Shown: in pieces, positions 1-10,611 of the stretch
Layout of the letters: each line of letters starts with the position of its first letter
Position numbering within the stretch: position 1 is the first letter of the stretch
Assembly (NCBI GenBank): GCA_947478525.1
Contig: CANJVU010000006.1
Span: 36,646-100,645, forward strand
Direction of reading: 5' to 3'
From: Thiotrichales bacterium
GTDB lineage: Bacteria > Pseudomonadota > Gammaproteobacteria > Francisellales > CACEW01
Length of the DNA stretch: 64,000 nucleotides
Translations under genes and position numbers: made by a program
Notes under the pieces: generated by a model
Database searches by the model: none
Told to the model about the DNA's origin: nothing
The model's input: the letters and a program-made list of their open reading frames with translations, nothing else

Positions 1-291
1 GGGAATGGCAAATACCATGCTTTGTTTGATTTGCTCACCCACTGGAAGCGCAGCATTCGGATAGTTGGTTTGTGATGCGCCAGCCCATACCACATCAGAG
101 GCAAAGTCTGCGAGTAATTCTGTTTTAAAGGATGTTGCGAAACCTTCCGTCAACCATGTCGCTGCGCCTGAAATGACTGAGCGAAAACCGTAAAGTGCTG
201 TAACTACGCTGGTTGCAACCGCTGAACAGCGTAAATTTCTTGTGGCTGCGGCCAAACTCTCTGAAATAATTGAATAACCTGCTGTATACAA
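1..291 (-). CDS. Unknown protein, N-terminal 97 residues only (cut by window edge)
   Basis: An open minus-strand frame runs from a TTG at 291 to the window edge without a stop. There is no ATG in the right place; the TTG is preceded by a strong purine-rich GAGGGGGGAG Shine-Dalgarno about 5 nt away, and an in-frame TGA lies just upstream, so TTG is the likely start. The visible part begins LYTAGYSIISESLAAATRN and is rich in Ala, Ser and Thr, moderately hydrophobic, with no motif I recognise. It could be a membrane-associated or secreted protein. The 93 nt between it and the dus stop carry no other gene. The C-terminus is outside the window, so no function is offered. Confidence 0.5.
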   Translation of the reverse strand, partial: MYTAGYSIISESLAAATRNLRCSAVATSVVTALYGFRSVISGAATWLTEGFATSFKTELLADFASDVVWAGASQTNYPNAALPVGEQIKQSMVFAIP

Positions 292-384
292 AGATACTCC
301 CCCCTCAAAAAATCACAACACGCACGGGTGTATGATGATGACACGTCTTTTTTTGCTAGATCGAAAATGAATAGATAAGCGTAT

Positions 385-1362
385 TCAACGGAAGTAGTTG
401 ACTACACAGCTTACGAGATCGTCGTAACGCTCTGCCAGGTTAGCATGGTTTAATAGAGGGGTATTATTTTCCAAGGGGCGCGCATAATATTTAATAAGCT
501 TGCGGCATTGTAGCACAGCGATTTTCTCCCCTTCAAGAGAAACCAGGTCTTTCGCATGTTGTAAAAACAATTGGCCGATAGAATGAATGTCTGGAACGAC
601 AAATTTTTCCCCGGCTGCTTCCGCGCGGATTTTTGCAAACAGCCAAGGCTGGCCGACCCCAGCGCGGGCAATCATTACGCCAGCAGCGCCGGTATTTTTG
701 AGTAGTTGTAGTGTTGATGCGGTATCCTGCGCATCACCACTGGCAATAACTGGAATGGTTAGTGCGGAGACAATTTCAGCAATTTGATCTTGCCGGCAGG
801 GTACATCATAATCTTCCGTCCAATGGCGGCCATGAATGGCAATAAAGTTTACCCCAGCGTCTTGCGCGCGCAGTGCGGCAGTTTTGCTGTACTGAACGGT
901 TTGATCGCCATCGACGCGGATTTTAATCGATATGGGGATATCCGTTGCAGAAGTTGCCAATTTCATGGCTTTGACCAATTGCGCCAATAGAGTAGGTTGT
1001 TCGAGCAATTTGGAACCTGCGCCTTTTTTACGAATTTTATCGACCGGGCAACCACAGTTGAGGTCGATTAAATCAGCGCCAAAGCCAATGACACGCTCAG
1101 TGGCACGTGATAATTCATCGGGATTTGATCCGGACAGTTGTACGCACAGCGTGCCTTCGTTGGGGTCTTTAACGCGAAAGCGGGGTTCAATTTCACGATG
1201 GGTGGCTAAGTTTTTGGCGGAGAGCATTTCGGTGTAACAAAAAGCGGGCTGGCCCCATTGTTGCGCCAACAGGCGCATGGGCCAGCAACTGTAGCCGGCC
1301 ATGGGGCCTTGGATTAAATTGCTGGCAAAGGTTTTGTTGCCGAGGATTATTGGCCCAATCAC
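385..1362 (-). CDS. dus: tRNA-dihydrouridine synthase (DusB-like)
   Basis: FMN-dependent enzyme that reduces uridine to dihydrouridine in the D-loop of tRNA. The 325-aa TIM barrel opens with the family's N-terminal signature ([15 protein letters not shown]) and has the active-site region [16 protein letters not shown] near residues 101-116, the phosphate-binding GDAQD at about 210, and the C-terminal helical tail. It starts with GTG at 1362; that codon overlaps the accC stop (GTGA), so translation is coupled to accC. It is the last gene of topA-aroQ-accB-accC-dus. No fis gene follows, unlike the dusB-fis pair of enterics. Subfamily (A, B or C) cannot be fixed by eye; the sequence is somewhat divergent. 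Confidence 0.9.
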   Translation of the reverse strand: MIGPIILGNKTFASNLIQGPMAGYSCWPMRLLAQQWGQPAFCYTEMLSAKNLATHREIEPRFRVKDPNEGTLCVQLSGSNPDELSRATERVIGFGADLIDLNCGCPVDKIRKKGAGSKLLEQPTLLAQLVKAMKLATSATDIPISIKIRVDGDQTVQYSKTAALRAQDAGVNFIAIHGRHWTEDYDVPCRQDQIAEIVSALTIPVIASGDAQDTASTLQLLKNTGAAGVMIARAGVGQPWLFAKIRAEAAGEKFVVPDIHSIGQLFLQHAKDLVSLEGEKIAVLQCRKLIKYYARPLENNTPLLNHANLAERYDDLVSCVVNYFR

Positions 1363-2702
1363 TTCAGTTTCAACAGCTTCTCAAGATGATGAATATTGGC
1401 GCCGCCTTTACGGAAGGTTTCATCTTTCAAAATTTTCTGCAACATCGGAATGTTGGTTTTAATGCCTTGAATCACCGTTTCCTGCAACGCGCATTCCATT
1501 CGCGCGATGCATGATTCACGGGTTCTGGCCAAGGAAATAATTTTGCCAATCATCGAGTCGTAGTTAGGCGGAACGGTATAACCGGTATATAAATGCGAAT
1601 CCACGCGAATACCAGGACCGCCCGGTGGATGGTACAAGTCCACTTTGCCAGGGCTAGGCATTAAGGTATCGGGATCTTCCGCGTTGATGCGACATTCGAT
1701 GGCGTGACCGCGTATCACCACATCTTCCTGCTTAAAGTTAAACGGTTCACCCGCGGCAATGCGCAATTGTGCTTTAACTAAGTCGACGTTGGTGATCAGT
1801 TCAGTAACCGGATGTTCAACCTGAATCCGCGTGTTCATTTCAATAAAGTAGAAGTTGCCGTCTTCATATAAAAACTCAAAAGTTCCAGCGCCGCGATACT
1901 TCATTTTTTTGCAGGCTTTGACACATAGGGCACCGATTTTATTGCGTTGCGAATCAGTGATACCTGGCGCTGGCGCTTCTTCCAATACTTTTTGATGGCG
2001 GCGTTGCATCGAACAATCGCGTTCGCCAAAATGCATGGCGTTGCCATTACCATCGCCCAATATTTGAATTTCAATATGACGTGGGTTTTGCAGAAATTTT
2101 TCCATGTAAACATTGCTGTTGTTGAAGGCCATGCCAGCTTCAGCTTTGGTCATTTGAATCGATTGTAGCAGTTCATTTTCATGATGCACCACGCGCATGC
2201 CACGACCACCGCCGCCGCCTGCGGCTTTGACAATAATCGGATAGCCAATTTTCTTGGCCATTTTCAGCGTGTCTTTTTCATTCTCGCCGACCACGCCATC
2301 AGAGCCGGGAACGGTGGGTACGCCGGCTTTTTTCATCGCTTCAATGGCAGCGACTTTATCGCCCATCATGCGGATGGTATCGGCGCGCGGGCCGATAAAT
2401 ACAAAACCACTTTTTTCGACGCGCTCCGCAAAATCAGCATTTTCGGACAAAAAGCCGTAGCCGGGGTGAATCGCGGTAGAGTGGGTTAATTCCGCTGCGC
2501 TGATGATCGCAGGAATGTTTAAATAGCTTTGCATCGCTGCTGGTGGTCCAATACAGACGGCTTCGTCGGCGAGCAAGACGTGTTTTAAATTACGGTCGAC
2601 GGTAGAGTGCACCGCCACGGTTTTAATGCCTAGTTCTTTGCAGGCACGCAAAATTCTTAAAGCAATTTCGCCGCGGTTAGCAATCAGTACTTTTTCTAAC
2701 AT
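1359..2702 (-). CDS. accC: Acetyl-CoA carboxylase, biotin carboxylase subunit
   Basis: ATP-grasp enzyme that carboxylates the biotin carried by AccB, the first half-reaction of malonyl-CoA synthesis for fatty acids, in the cytoplasm. At 447 aa it has the usual length. Visible signatures are the N-terminal [12 protein letters not shown], the glycine-rich ATP loop [12 protein letters not shown] around residue 160, the biotin carboxylase motif ([16 protein letters not shown]) near 285, and [12 protein letters not shown] near 330. The start is 5 nt after the accB stop and the stop overlaps dus, so accB-accC-dus is one unit. No anomalies. Confidence 0.98.
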   Translation of the reverse strand: MLEKVLIANRGEIALRILRACKELGIKTVAVHSTVDRNLKHVLLADEAVCIGPPAAMQSYLNIPAIISAAELTHSTAIHPGYGFLSENADFAERVEKSGFVFIGPRADTIRMMGDKVAAIEAMKKAGVPTVPGSDGVVGENEKDTLKMAKKIGYPIIVKAAGGGGGRGMRVVHHENELLQSIQMTKAEAGMAFNNSNVYMEKFLQNPRHIEIQILGDGNGNAMHFGERDCSMQRRHQKVLEEAPAPGITDSQRNKIGALCVKACKKMKYRGAGTFEFLYEDGNFYFIEMNTRIQVEHPVTELITNVDLVKAQLRIAAGEPFNFKQEDVVIRGHAIECRINAEDPDTLMPSPGKVDLYHPPGGPGIRVDSHLYTGYTVPPNYDSMIGKIISLARTRESCIARMECALQETVIQGIKTNIPMLQKILKDETFRKGGANIHHLEKLLKLK

Positions 2703-2707
2703 GGTGC

Positions 2708-3169
2708 TTACTCGATAATGATCAGAGGTTGGTCGAACTCAACAGGTGAGCCATCGATCGCCATGATGGCGCTGACTTTACCGGCTTTGTCGGCTTCAAT
2801 GCGGTTCATCATTTTCATGGCTTCAATGATGCACAAAGGATCACCCACTTTAACGGTTTGGCCAACTTTCACAAAAACGGCTGCGCCAGGGGAGGGCGCT
2901 AAATACAAAGTACCTACCATCGGTGATTTAACGGTATGGCCTTTGGGTGCTTCTATTGTTTTAGGTGCTTCAGTGGCAGGAGCGATAGCAGCAGGTGCCG
3001 ATAAAGTCGCAGCAGTAGCTTGAGCAGGTTGCATGGCGACTTGGGTGATAATGGTTTTTTCTTGTTTCAGCGAGATCGACGCTTTATCTTGGATAATGGT
3101 TAATTCGGTGACGCCGGTATTTTGAATCAGCTGTACCAGTTTTTCGATGTCTTTTATATTAATGTCCAT
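2708..3169 (-). CDS. accB: Biotin carboxyl carrier protein of acetyl-CoA carboxylase
   Basis: Carries CO2 on a biotinylated lysine between the AccC and AccA/D active sites. At 153 aa it is normal for the family. The N-terminal dimerisation region is followed by an Ala/Pro-rich flexible linker (about residues 45-75), then the biotinyl domain with the biotinylation motif EAMKMMN near 115-121. The start lies 12 nt after aroQ and the stop is 5 nt before accC. The aroQ-accB-accC order is common in proteobacteria. Confidence 0.98.
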   Translation of the reverse strand: MDINIKDIEKLVQLIQNTGVTELTIIQDKASISLKQEKTIITQVAMQPAQATAATLSAPAAIAPATEAPKTIEAPKGHTVKSPMVGTLYLAPSPGAAVFVKVGQTVKVGDPLCIIEAMKMMNRIEADKAGKVSAIMAIDGSPVEFDQPLIIIE

Positions 3170-3181
3170 GCAATGCTCCGA

Positions 3182-3637
3182 TTAAAGTTTGGCAATGAGT
3201 TTGCGTTGAGTATAGTCGATTGCGGCCTGTAACGCCAGTGGGTAACTTTTGGCGCCATGACCGGATACCACTTGCGTGGCGATATCGGAAAAATAAGAGT
3301 GATGACGAAAGGGCTCGCGTTTTTTAGGGTCGGACAAATGCACTTCAATAAACGGAATCTGTACCGCCAATAACGCATCCCGCAACGCCACGCTGGTGTG
3401 GGTATAACCAGCGGGGTTGAAAATAATCATATCAACCTTGCCGCGCGCTTGTTGAATGCTATCAATCAAAACATGCTCGGCGTTGCTTTGCAGTGCCGTG
3501 AGCGTGTGACCGTTGGCTTGTGCGGTGGCGGTCAACTCACGGTTGATGTCATCCAGCGTGGCATAGCCGTAAACTTCGGGCTCACGGCTGCCCAATAAAT
3601 TGAGATTAGGGCCGTGTAATACTAAAAAATGCGCCAT
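3182..3637 (-). CDS. aroQ: Type II 3-dehydroquinate dehydratase
   Basis: Dehydrates 3-dehydroquinate to 3-dehydroshikimate in the shikimate pathway. The family N-terminus [16 protein letters not shown] sets the start at the ATG at 3637, giving 151 aa; a longer frame running back to 3733 lies inside topA and is not needed. Conserved features are the Tyr-bearing loop just after [29 protein letters not shown] around 72-88, and [20 protein letters not shown], which carries the catalytic His region. The start overlaps the topA stop as TAATG, so translation is coupled to topA. That pairing is not a functional link in itself. Confidence 0.96.
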   Translation of the reverse strand: MAHFLVLHGPNLNLLGSREPEVYGYATLDDINRELTATAQANGHTLTALQSNAEHVLIDSIQQARGKVDMIIFNPAGYTHTSVALRDALLAVQIPFIEVHLSDPKKREPFRHHSYFSDIATQVVSGHGAKSYPLALQAAIDYTQRKLIAKL

Positions 3638-5913
3638 TACTGCGCCTCCGTATAGCCACACCCCGCTTGTGGACAGACCTTTTCGGTGCCGGATTTTTTG
3701 GTGGTCTTCAGCGTCAAAATCGGCCAATTGCATTGTGGGCAGGCTTCTTCAACCGGTGGATTCCACAACGCATAATCGCATTTGGGGTATTCGCTACAGG
3801 AATAGAAAACCTTACCGCGTTTGGATTTGCGCTGCATGATTTTGCCAGCGTTGCATTTGGGGCAGGTTACGCCCGTGTCTGCGGGTTTGTTCAAGGATTC
3901 AATGAAATCGCATTTCGGATAGTTGCTGCAGCCGATAAATTTGCCGTAACGGCCGTCGCGTAGGTATAAATCGCCTTCGCATTTCGGGCATTTGCGGTCG
4001 GTAACCAGTTCGGGTGCGGCGACGGGTTTTTCATCGGCATTGGGAATATTGCGGGTAAAGTCGCATTCGGGGTAAGCGGTGCAGCCGATAAAGCGGCCGG
4101 TGCGGCCTAAGCGAATTGACAATGGTTTACCACACTTAGGGCAGGCCTCGTCAATTACTTGTTGGGTCACATCACTCTTTTTCACCGATTTTTCGATGGC
4201 AGCAATTTGGTTGGTAAAGGGTTTCCAGAATTTTTCCAATAATGGAATCCATTCAGTTTCACCTCGCGATACGGCATCCAGCTCATCTTCTAATTTGGCG
4301 GTAAAATCATAGTCGACGTATTGGGTGAAGTATTGCGTCAAAAAGCCATTGACGATGCGACCGACGTCGGTGGGTTTAAAGCGTTTATTGTCCAGCGTGA
4401 CGTATTCGCGATTTTGCAAGGTTGAAATAATGCTGGCGTAGGTCGATGGTCGACCGATGCCGAATTCTTCCAAGGCTTTAATCAAGCTGGCTTCACCGTA
4501 GCGTGGTGGGGGCTCAGTAAAATGTTGGTCACCACGGATGTCGATGACTTTGATTTTTTCACCCACTTCCATTACCGGTAAAATGGCTTCTTTGTCTTCA
4601 TCTTTATTGTCGTCAAAACTTTCTTGGTAGACGCGCATAAAACCAGGAATGGCAATGGTCGAGCCAGTCGCGCGGAATACGCCGTCTTTCCCGCACGCCA
4701 AGTCAATCGACACGGTGTCGATGGTGGCGTGAATCATTTGGCAGGCGATGGCGCGTTTCCAGATCAGGGTATACAATTTCAATTGATCGGCTGTCAGCGA
4801 ATCTTTCAATTGCGTAGGTGAACGCTGTACCGCAGTAGGGCGAATCGCTTCATGGGCTTCTTGCGCGTTTTTCGATTGGGTTTTGAAAAACCGTGGTTCA
4901 TCCGGCATATTGTCTTGACCGTAATGCTGGCCGATGTATTGGCGGATTTCCGTCAAGGCTTCTTGCGACAAGTTTAGCGAGTCAGTACGCATATAAGAAA
5001 TCAACCCGACGCTGCCTTCGCCGATATCCACCCCTTCATATAATTGTTGCGCGATTTGCATGGTTTTCTTCGCCGTAAAGCCGAGTTTACGCGAGGATTC
5101 TTGTTGCAAAGTCGAGGTGGTGAAAGGCGGTGAAGGATTGCGTTTGCGTTGTTTTTTCTCAACATTGGCAATGGTCATAAACCCATTGGCGGCTTTGAGT
5201 AATTGGTCGCGCACTTGGAATGCATGTTTATCGGTGATGATGTCAAATTGCTTGAGTTTTTCACCTTTAAATTCAATTAATTTGGCATTAAAGGGCGAGG
5301 AATCTTTTTGCAATTCGCTTTCAATCGACCAGTATTCTTGAATGATAAACGCTTCGATTTCCAGTTCACGTTCGACGATCAGCCGCAATGCGGGACTTTG
5401 TACCCGGCCCGCCGATAAACCACGGCGAATTTTTTTCCACAACAACGGCGATAAATTAAAACCAACCAGATAATCCAACGCGCGACGCGCTTGTTGGGCG
5501 TTAACCAGATCCATCGACACTTGACGCGGATTGGCTACGGCTTCGTTGACCGCTTTTTTGGTGATCTCATAAAATGCCACGCGATGCACGGGCTTATTTT
5601 TAAGTAATTTTTTTTCGGTAAGCAATTCACACAAATGCCAGGAAATGGCCTCACCTTCGCGGTCCGGGTCAGTCGCCAGATAGAGTGTGTCAGCTGATTT
5701 CATCGCCTTGGCAATGGCATCGACATGCTTTTTGTTACGGTCGATGGTTTCGTAGTGCATTTCAAAATTATTTTCAGGATCCACTGCGCCTTCTTTTGGC
5801 AACAAATCCCTGACGTGGCCATAAGAGGCCAACACTTCAAAGTCTTTGCCTAAATATTTTTTGATGGTTTTCGCCTTGGCAGGCGACTCGACCACCACCA
5901 GGTTTTTTGCCAT
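3637..5913 (-). CDS. topA: DNA topoisomerase I
   Basis: Type IA topoisomerase that relaxes negative supercoils by nicking and passing single strands. At 758 aa it begins [21 protein letters not shown] with the Toprim domain; [14 protein letters not shown] carries the metal-binding acidic residues near 110. The active-site tyrosine is in [13 protein letters not shown] near residue 310. At least three C-terminal zinc-ribbon repeats follow (CPKCGKPL...[17 protein letters not shown]...[17 protein letters not shown]...CSEYPKCDY), with a fourth partial CPQC...CPQAGC unit. First gene of its operon; a possible promoter lies at 5950-5979. The 224 nt upstream to recR hold no other gene. Confidence 0.98.
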   Translation of the reverse strand: MAKNLVVVESPAKAKTIKKYLGKDFEVLASYGHVRDLLPKEGAVDPENNFEMHYETIDRNKKHVDAIAKAMKSADTLYLATDPDREGEAISWHLCELLTEKKLLKNKPVHRVAFYEITKKAVNEAVANPRQVSMDLVNAQQARRALDYLVGFNLSPLLWKKIRRGLSAGRVQSPALRLIVERELEIEAFIIQEYWSIESELQKDSSPFNAKLIEFKGEKLKQFDIITDKHAFQVRDQLLKAANGFMTIANVEKKQRKRNPSPPFTTSTLQQESSRKLGFTAKKTMQIAQQLYEGVDIGEGSVGLISYMRTDSLNLSQEALTEIRQYIGQHYGQDNMPDEPRFFKTQSKNAQEAHEAIRPTAVQRSPTQLKDSLTADQLKLYTLIWKRAIACQMIHATIDTVSIDLACGKDGVFRATGSTIAIPGFMRVYQESFDDNKDEDKEAILPVMEVGEKIKVIDIRGDQHFTEPPPRYGEASLIKALEEFGIGRPSTYASIISTLQNREYVTLDNKRFKPTDVGRIVNGFLTQYFTQYVDYDFTAKLEDELDAVSRGETEWIPLLEKFWKPFTNQIAAIEKSVKKSDVTQQVIDEACPKCGKPLSIRLGRTGRFIGCTAYPECDFTRNIPNADEKPVAAPELVTDRKCPKCEGDLYLRDGRYGKFIGCSNYPKCDFIESLNKPADTGVTCPKCNAGKIMQRKSKRGKVFYSCSEYPKCDYALWNPPVEEACPQCNWPILTLKTTKKSGTEKVCPQAGCGYTEAQ

Positions 5914-5949
5914 GGGGTACCTTTTGCTAAATTGGATGAATCAGATCAA

Positions 5950-5979
5950 CTTGTACCCTAAAGCGTCAACTTTTGTCAA
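5950..5979 (-). promoter_or_regulatory. Possible sigma-70 promoter of topA
   Basis: On the minus strand TTGACA at 5979-5974 is followed after 18 nt by TACAAG at 5955-5950, about 37 nt before the topA ATG. The -35 box is perfect, the -10 is 4 of 6. The only other gene-free DNA here is the A/T-rich stretch to 6137. Confidence 0.4.
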
Positions 5980-6137
5980 GCGATAAAAAATTGGAAGCAA
6001 AAAAACCCAACCTTTGAGAAAAGTATTATTATTTTTAAGCGCAAGATTATTAACTATACGTCAGTGGGAGATTGGTGAAAAAATTCCAGTGGCGTTGCAC
6101 TTAAAATTTTAAACAGGGTCAAGAGGGTAACCTTAGT

Positions 6138-6734
6138 TTATACTCGCTGCCGAGTCGAAAAGGCATGCGACAGCGTTGCGCCATCAACATATTCCAATTC
6201 CCCCCCAAACGGCACGCCGTAAGCAATGCGGAATACGGGTTTTTGGTGTTGCTTAGCCATTTCAGAAATATAATACGCCGTGGCTTCGCCCTCCACCGTT
6301 GGGTTGGTGGCGAGAATCAATTCTTGCACTTCATCAGAGTTTAAACGTTCGTGCAATTGATGCAATTGCAATTCTTCCGGCCCAATGCCATCCAGCGGTG
6401 ACAAGCGGCCCAGCAACACAAAATAAACGCCACGAAAAATGCCGGTTTGTTCAATTGAGATCACATCCATAGGGGTTTCTACCACACACAATTGGCTGCG
6501 GTCACGTTTTTGGCTGCTGCAAATCGGACATAATTCAGTTTCACAGAGGTTGCGGCATTGTTGACAGCGCCCGACTTGCTCTATCGCTGCAGTGATACTG
6601 CTGGCCAATTGCTTACCGCCGCCGCGATTACGCTCAAGCAGATGCAACGCCATGCGCTGTGCGGTGCGTGAACCCACGCCCGGTAAGCAGCGGAGGCTAT
6701 CGATTAATTGTTGGATCAACGGGCTAAATGACAT
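6138..6734 (-). CDS. recR: Recombination mediator RecR
   Basis: Works with RecF/RecO to load RecA on gapped DNA. At 198 aa it has normal length. The N-terminal helix-hairpin-helix is seen in [19 protein letters not shown] (about 14-32), the four-cysteine zinc motif [16 protein letters not shown] near 57-72, and the Toprim domain from residue 80 with [12 protein letters not shown] and [15 protein letters not shown]. It is the last gene of dnaX-ybaB-recR, starting 5 nt after ybaB, the standard gammaproteobacterial order. Confidence 0.97.
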   Translation of the reverse strand: MSFSPLIQQLIDSLRCLPGVGSRTAQRMALHLLERNRGGGKQLASSITAAIEQVGRCQQCRNLCETELCPICSSQKRDRSQLCVVETPMDVISIEQTGIFRGVYFVLLGRLSPLDGIGPEELQLHQLHERLNSDEVQELILATNPTVEGEATAYYISEMAKQHQKPVFRIAYGVPFGGELEYVDGATLSHAFSTRQRV

Positions 6735-6739
6735 GGGGG

Positions 6740-7075
6740 TTACAACGGTAATTTAAAGCCAGGCGGCAATTGCAATCCACCCATCACATTGCTCATGCGA
6801 TCTTTGGTCTCTTTGGCGACCTTTTGCACCGCATCATTCGTGGCTGCGGCAATCAGGTCCTGCAAAAACGCCACACTGTCGGCATCGTTTTTACCCATCA
6901 AGTGTGCTGGAATGGATACTTCCGAAACTTGGTAACGACCACCCATACATACGCTGACTTTGTCTTCATCAAGACCCGCGAAACCAGTGACTTGAATATG
7001 TTCCACCGCTTCCTGTGCACTTTTCATTTTTTCGGAAACCGCTTTCGCCTGTTTCATCATTTCCATCATGTCCAT
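6740..7075 (-). CDS. ybaB: Nucleoid-associated protein, YbaB/EbfC family
   Basis: Small dimeric DNA-binding protein with a nucleoid role. It is 111 aa with the characteristic Met/Lys-rich N-terminal helix ([19 protein letters not shown]) and the C-terminal [12 protein letters not shown] tail. It starts directly after the dnaX stop and ends 5 nt before recR, so the three genes are translated as a unit. No anomalies. Confidence 0.96.
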   Translation of the reverse strand: MDMMEMMKQAKAVSEKMKSAQEAVEHIQVTGFAGLDEDKVSVCMGGRYQVSEVSIPAHLMGKNDADSVAFLQDLIAAATNDAVQKVAKETKDRMSNVMGGLQLPPGFKLPL

Positions 7076-8713
7076 TTATTTTTCCTCGCTCAATGGCTTA
7101 ATACTATTGGCTTCAACTTGTGCACCCAATTGATTTTGCATCGCGTGCACAAACAAATCATTTTCAATCGCCGATTCCGCCTGGCGCTGTTGTTCATTCC
7201 GCTCTTGCTTAACCGCTTGCGCTGGGGTATGTACGGCTTGCTGCGCTGCACTCAGAGCTAACTTGATCGGTTGGCCCACATAGTTTTGCAGGGCGGTTGT
7301 CAGCGTTTGTTTTAAGCGATCATTGACCAGATGCGCGTGTTGCGCATCAACAGCCAAGGTGATGGTATTGGATTGATAGCTGGTCAATATGCAATGCTGC
7401 GCCAACTGTTTGGTAACGCCATTCAGCCCCAGTTGATCCAAAACCTGACGCCAGTTTTCTGGCGTAAGCTCCATCATGACTTTAGGTGCAATAGGGTTTA
7501 ATTCAGCAGCTGGTTGAGTTTGAATTTGCGGAGCTGATACTGGCGTTGGTTTTGGTGCCGCAGTCCTGGCTACTGGCGCGGGCACTGTTTTTACAGGTGT
7601 AGGTACTTGCACCGGTGCTGTGGCTTGCAAACCGCCTGGCACAAACGCCAAAAATCGCAACAAAGCCATTTCAAAGCCGGTACGTGCATCCGGTGCTAAC
7701 GGCAAATCCCGTTTGGCGATAATGCTGATTTGATACAACAGTTGAATATGCTGCGCAGTAAATTTTTTCGCTAACTCTTGCACTTTTTCACTGGAAAACT
7801 CTTGCGTGTAGGGGTTGGCGATCACTTGTGTTAACGCCATTTGATTAAGCAGCCGTGATAACGCGGACATTACATCGGCAAAGTCTGCACCCTTCTCATT
7901 CAAGGTTTGTGCAGCGGCTAATAACCCTTGTGCATCTTCTGCTGCTAACGCATCAATGATGGCAAAAACGTCTTGATGTTCAGTGCTGCCCAACATGCCA
8001 CGCGTCGCAGCTTCGGTAACTTGACCTTGCCCAAAAGCAATCGCCTGATCGAGCAAACTCAACCCATCGCGCATACTACCATTGGCGGCGCGCGATAATA
8101 ACGTCAAGGCAGAAGGTTCGCTGTTGATTTTTTCTTGTTCCAGGATGTAGCCCATCTGTTTGGCAATATCAGCGGCATCAATATTTTTCAAATGATATTG
8201 CAGGCAACGCGACAAAACCGTTACGGGCAATTTCTGTGGATCAGTCGTCGCCAGTAAAAACTTCACATGCGGCGGCGGTTCTTCCAGTGTTTTAAGCAAA
8301 GCATTGAAGCTATGCCCGGAGAGCATATGTACTTCGTCGATCAAATAAATCTTATAACGACCACGCGTCGGCGCATATTGGACGTTATCGAGGATCTCGC
8401 GGGTATCTTCGACTTTGGTACGTGATGCCGCGTCGATTTCAATCAAATCCAAAAATCGCCCAGCAGTGATTTCTAAACACGCCTGGCATTGACCACAAGG
8501 ATTAGCTGTAACGCCCGTCTCACAGTTTAAACATTTCGCCAAAATCCGCGCGACGGTGGTTTTACCCACGCCACGGCTACCAGTGAATAAATAGGCATGA
8601 TGTAACCGCTGTTGTTCCAACGAGTGTACCAGTCCTTGCAACACATGCTGCTGACCGACCAGTTGCGGGAAATTTTGCGGACGCCATTTACGTGCTAAGA
8701 CTTGATAAGACAC
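7076..8713 (-). CDS. dnaX: DNA polymerase III subunits gamma/tau
   Basis: Clamp-loader ATPase of the replicative polymerase. The N-terminal AAA+ domain has Walker A GSRGVGKTTVAR near 45, a zinc module (CLNCETGVTANPCGQCQAC), Walker B YLIDEVHMLS near 125 and the sensor LSRCLQ. A Pro/Ala-rich linker around 360-400 leads to the tau C-terminal region. I start it at the GTG at 8713 (MSYQVLARKWRP, 545 aa), which has GGAG 8 nt upstream. The GTG at 8722 would sit directly on that Shine-Dalgarno. I saw no clear A-AAA-AAG slippery signal for making gamma by frameshift. It lies just downstream of the SRP RNA. Confidence 0.97.
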   Translation of the reverse strand: MSYQVLARKWRPQNFPQLVGQQHVLQGLVHSLEQQRLHHAYLFTGSRGVGKTTVARILAKCLNCETGVTANPCGQCQACLEITAGRFLDLIEIDAASRTKVEDTREILDNVQYAPTRGRYKIYLIDEVHMLSGHSFNALLKTLEEPPPHVKFLLATTDPQKLPVTVLSRCLQYHLKNIDAADIAKQMGYILEQEKINSEPSALTLLSRAANGSMRDGLSLLDQAIAFGQGQVTEAATRGMLGSTEHQDVFAIIDALAAEDAQGLLAAAQTLNEKGADFADVMSALSRLLNQMALTQVIANPYTQEFSSEKVQELAKKFTAQHIQLLYQISIIAKRDLPLAPDARTGFEMALLRFLAFVPGGLQATAPVQVPTPVKTVPAPVARTAAPKPTPVSAPQIQTQPAAELNPIAPKVMMELTPENWRQVLDQLGLNGVTKQLAQHCILTSYQSNTITLAVDAQHAHLVNDRLKQTLTTALQNYVGQPIKLALSAAQQAVHTPAQAVKQERNEQQRQAESAIENDLFVHAMQNQLGAQVEANSIKPLSEEK

Positions 8714-8749
8714 AGAGGTCACTCCAATCAGAATGCCACATTGAAATAA

Positions 8750-8859
8750 GGTGGCAACCCATCAGCCCTACCTCGGCACACACTACGCGACTACCGTTGC
8801 TTCCTTCCGAACCTGGCGGAATTGATCATTTCGTGTTGCGAGGGAACCGATGGGTCACC
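8750..8859 (-). ncRNA. ffs: 4.5S signal recognition particle RNA
   Basis: The minus strand carries the diagnostic SRP tip GGTTCGGAAGGAAGCA (hairpin with GGAA tetraloop and asymmetric AGCA bulge, the Ffh binding site). It is flanked by complementary arms; the ends GGTGACCCATC and GATGGGTTGCCACC pair to close a hairpin of about 110 nt. It functions with Ffh in co-translational targeting of membrane proteins. It is transcribed toward dnaX, an arrangement found in many bacteria. End points are set by the outer pairing and may be off by a few bases. Confidence 0.95.
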
Positions 8860-8870
8860 ATTGAGCGGCC

Positions 8871-8876
8871 ATTATA
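8871..8876 (-). promoter_or_regulatory. -10 box of the SRP RNA promoter
   Basis: A perfect TATAAT on the minus strand ends 11 nt before the first base of the SRP RNA hairpin, matching initiation at or just before it. No good -35 is seen at the expected distance. Confidence 0.6.
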
Positions 8877-9012
8877 GTGAAAACCAACGATTGCTTCCAG
8901 CATTATTTCATGAGATAGTAAACGCAGATATTGTTAAAAAATATGAACCTATGAACATTCGCTTGAACGCACAACAATTGCATCATCACGGTCCGAGATA
9001 GCTCTCTATCTT

Positions 9013-9033
9013 GGAGGGCTGCTTATGCCCTCC
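9013..9033 (+). other. Hairpin upstream of peptide transporter
   Basis: GGAGGGC and GCCCTCC form a perfect 7-bp stem with a 7-nt loop, about 80 nt before the transporter start. No T-run follows, so it is not a standard terminator. It may be a 5' UTR structure of the transporter mRNA or chance. Confidence 0.35.
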
Positions 9034-9110
9034 GTGAACGCAACTCCTCTTTGCACACCCGGTCGGCTTAAGCAGCCACAAAAGGGTTCACAAGGCAAAA
9101 GGAGAATACC

Positions 9111-10583
9111 ATGAATAAGTTCAAACAACTGATCTCAAACAACCCAGGATATCTGGTGATTTCCACGGTGATTTGGGAATTTTTCAGCTACTTCGGCATG
9201 CAAGCACTGCTGATTTTATATCTCACCGAAAAACTAAAATTTTCTGATGACAGCAGCTACGCCATTTACGGCGCTTATACGTCGTTGGTTTTTGTCACTC
9301 CGATTGTCGGCGGTTGGCTTGCCGATCGTTGGCTGGGTTTTAAAAACAGCATTATTCTCGGTTGCTGCTTAATTATTTTGGGACACCTGTGTTTGACCTT
9401 AAACGGCATGTTCACGCTGTACCTGGGCTTGAGCCTGCTGGTGATTGGTGTGGGCTTTTTCAAAACCAATGCCATCTGCCTGGTCGGGCGTTCTTTTGAG
9501 CGCAACCCTGCGGCAAAATCCACTGCGTTTACCATTTACTACATCGGCGCCAACATTGGTGCCACACTAGGTCCCATCGTATGCGCCTACCTCGCCACGA
9601 CTTATGGCTGGAAGGCAGGTTTTGGCGCCGCTGCAGTCGGGATGGCGTTTGGTTTGATGATTCTCTGGTATGGCCGCGCTGCACTCACCGAATTTGACAA
9701 TCAACCCACCAAAAACAATGCTAACCGAGCACTCCTACTTTGCCTGGCAGCGATTATCCCCTGCACATTGGGTATTGCCTTCATCATTGAATACGACATG
9801 GCCGGTTATGTCTTGACCGCCATTGGTTTGATTGCGTTGGTATGGGCCATTAATATTTTCCGCCAAGGCACGGCGGCACAACGAAAAGGCTTGTGGTTTG
9901 TGTTTATGCTCACGCTGTTTGGCACGTTATTCTGGGCGTTTGACCAACAAGGCGGCAGCTCGATCAGCTTGTTCATCGAACGCAACGTCTATAAAGACGG
10001 CATCCCCGCGGCAATGTTTCAATCGATAAATCCGGCAATCATCATTATTTTTGGCCTATTTACCGCGTGGATGTGGAAACGCTTAAGCAAAGCCAAGATT
10101 TGTCTCGGTGTATTATTGCGCGTGTTACCAGGTTTTGTGTTGCTAACTGCAGGCTTTGGACTGCTATTTTTCGGCGCAGCGATTGCCAGCAAAGCCGGCC
10201 AAGCATCGATGTTCTGGCCTGTAGTCGGCTTATCCTTAATCGGCATGGCAGAATTGTTTATTGACCCGATTATTCTGTCCGAGCTGACACAATATGCGCC
10301 CAAAGGCTCCGTGGGTGTACTGACGGGAATGTACTACCTGTTTGTCGGCGCCTTTGCCAATTACCTCGCCGCACAAATCGCCACCTTAACTGCCATCACC
10401 CCCACTGCTGCCAAGACCATCACCCTGGCGCAAGAGGCCGTCAGCTATCGCGATAACTTCTGGAAAATCACTCTAGTTGGTGTAGCAATGATCCTGGCAC
10501 TCTTGATCATGCAACAAACCTGGCGCTGGTATACCGCGAAAAAAACGCGTAGTAATTGTATTTTGCTTGAAGAGCCGGTATGA
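9111..10583 (+). CDS. POT/PTR2-family proton-dependent oligopeptide transporter
   Basis: Inner-membrane symporter that imports di- and tripeptides with protons. The 490-aa protein has the MFS fold with about 12-14 hydrophobic segments. The family features are visible: FSYFGMQALLILYLTEKL in the first segment (the ExxERFxYYG position is here EFFSYFG, so the acidic/Arg triad is modified), GGWLADRWLGFKNSI near 67-81, and the FYxxINxG-like YYIGANIGATLGP near 143. AAAGGAG precedes the ATG by 7 nt. It is alone in its transcription unit, and its 3' end holds the tRNA-Ser promoter. Substrate cannot be told. Confidence 0.9.
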   Translation: MNKFKQLISNNPGYLVISTVIWEFFSYFGMQALLILYLTEKLKFSDDSSYAIYGAYTSLVFVTPIVGGWLADRWLGFKNSIILGCCLIILGHLCLTLNGMFTLYLGLSLLVIGVGFFKTNAICLVGRSFERNPAAKSTAFTIYYIGANIGATLGPIVCAYLATTYGWKAGFGAAAVGMAFGLMILWYGRAALTEFDNQPTKNNANRALLLCLAAIIPCTLGIAFIIEYDMAGYVLTAIGLIALVWAINIFRQGTAAQRKGLWFVFMLTLFGTLFWAFDQQGGSSISLFIERNVYKDGIPAAMFQSINPAIIIIFGLFTAWMWKRLSKAKICLGVLLRVLPGFVLLTAGFGLLFFGAAIASKAGQASMFWPVVGLSLIGMAELFIDPIILSELTQYAPKGSVGVLTGMYYLFVGAFANYLAAQIATLTAITPTAAKTITLAQEAVSYRDNFWKITLVGVAMILALLIMQQTWRWYTAKKTRSNCILLEEPV

Positions 10584-10584
10584 T
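10556..10584 (+). promoter_or_regulatory. Sigma-70 promoter of tRNA-Ser
   Basis: TTGTAT at 10556-10561 and TATGAT at 10579-10584 are separated by exactly 17 nt. The expected start is about 20 nt before the tRNA 5' end. The promoter overlaps the last codons of the peptide transporter. Confidence 0.55.
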
Positions 10585-10611
10585 GTCCGAGATCTTTTTG
10601 CCCAATTACCT

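Noticed and set aside
3182..3733. Longer start of aroQ to 3733
   Set aside because: The extra 32 residues lie inside topA and the family N-terminus is at the ATG at 3637, coupled to the topA stop.
8692..8877. Plus-strand frame of 61 codons
   Set aside because: It is antisense to the SRP RNA hairpin and its promoter, with no ribosome site.
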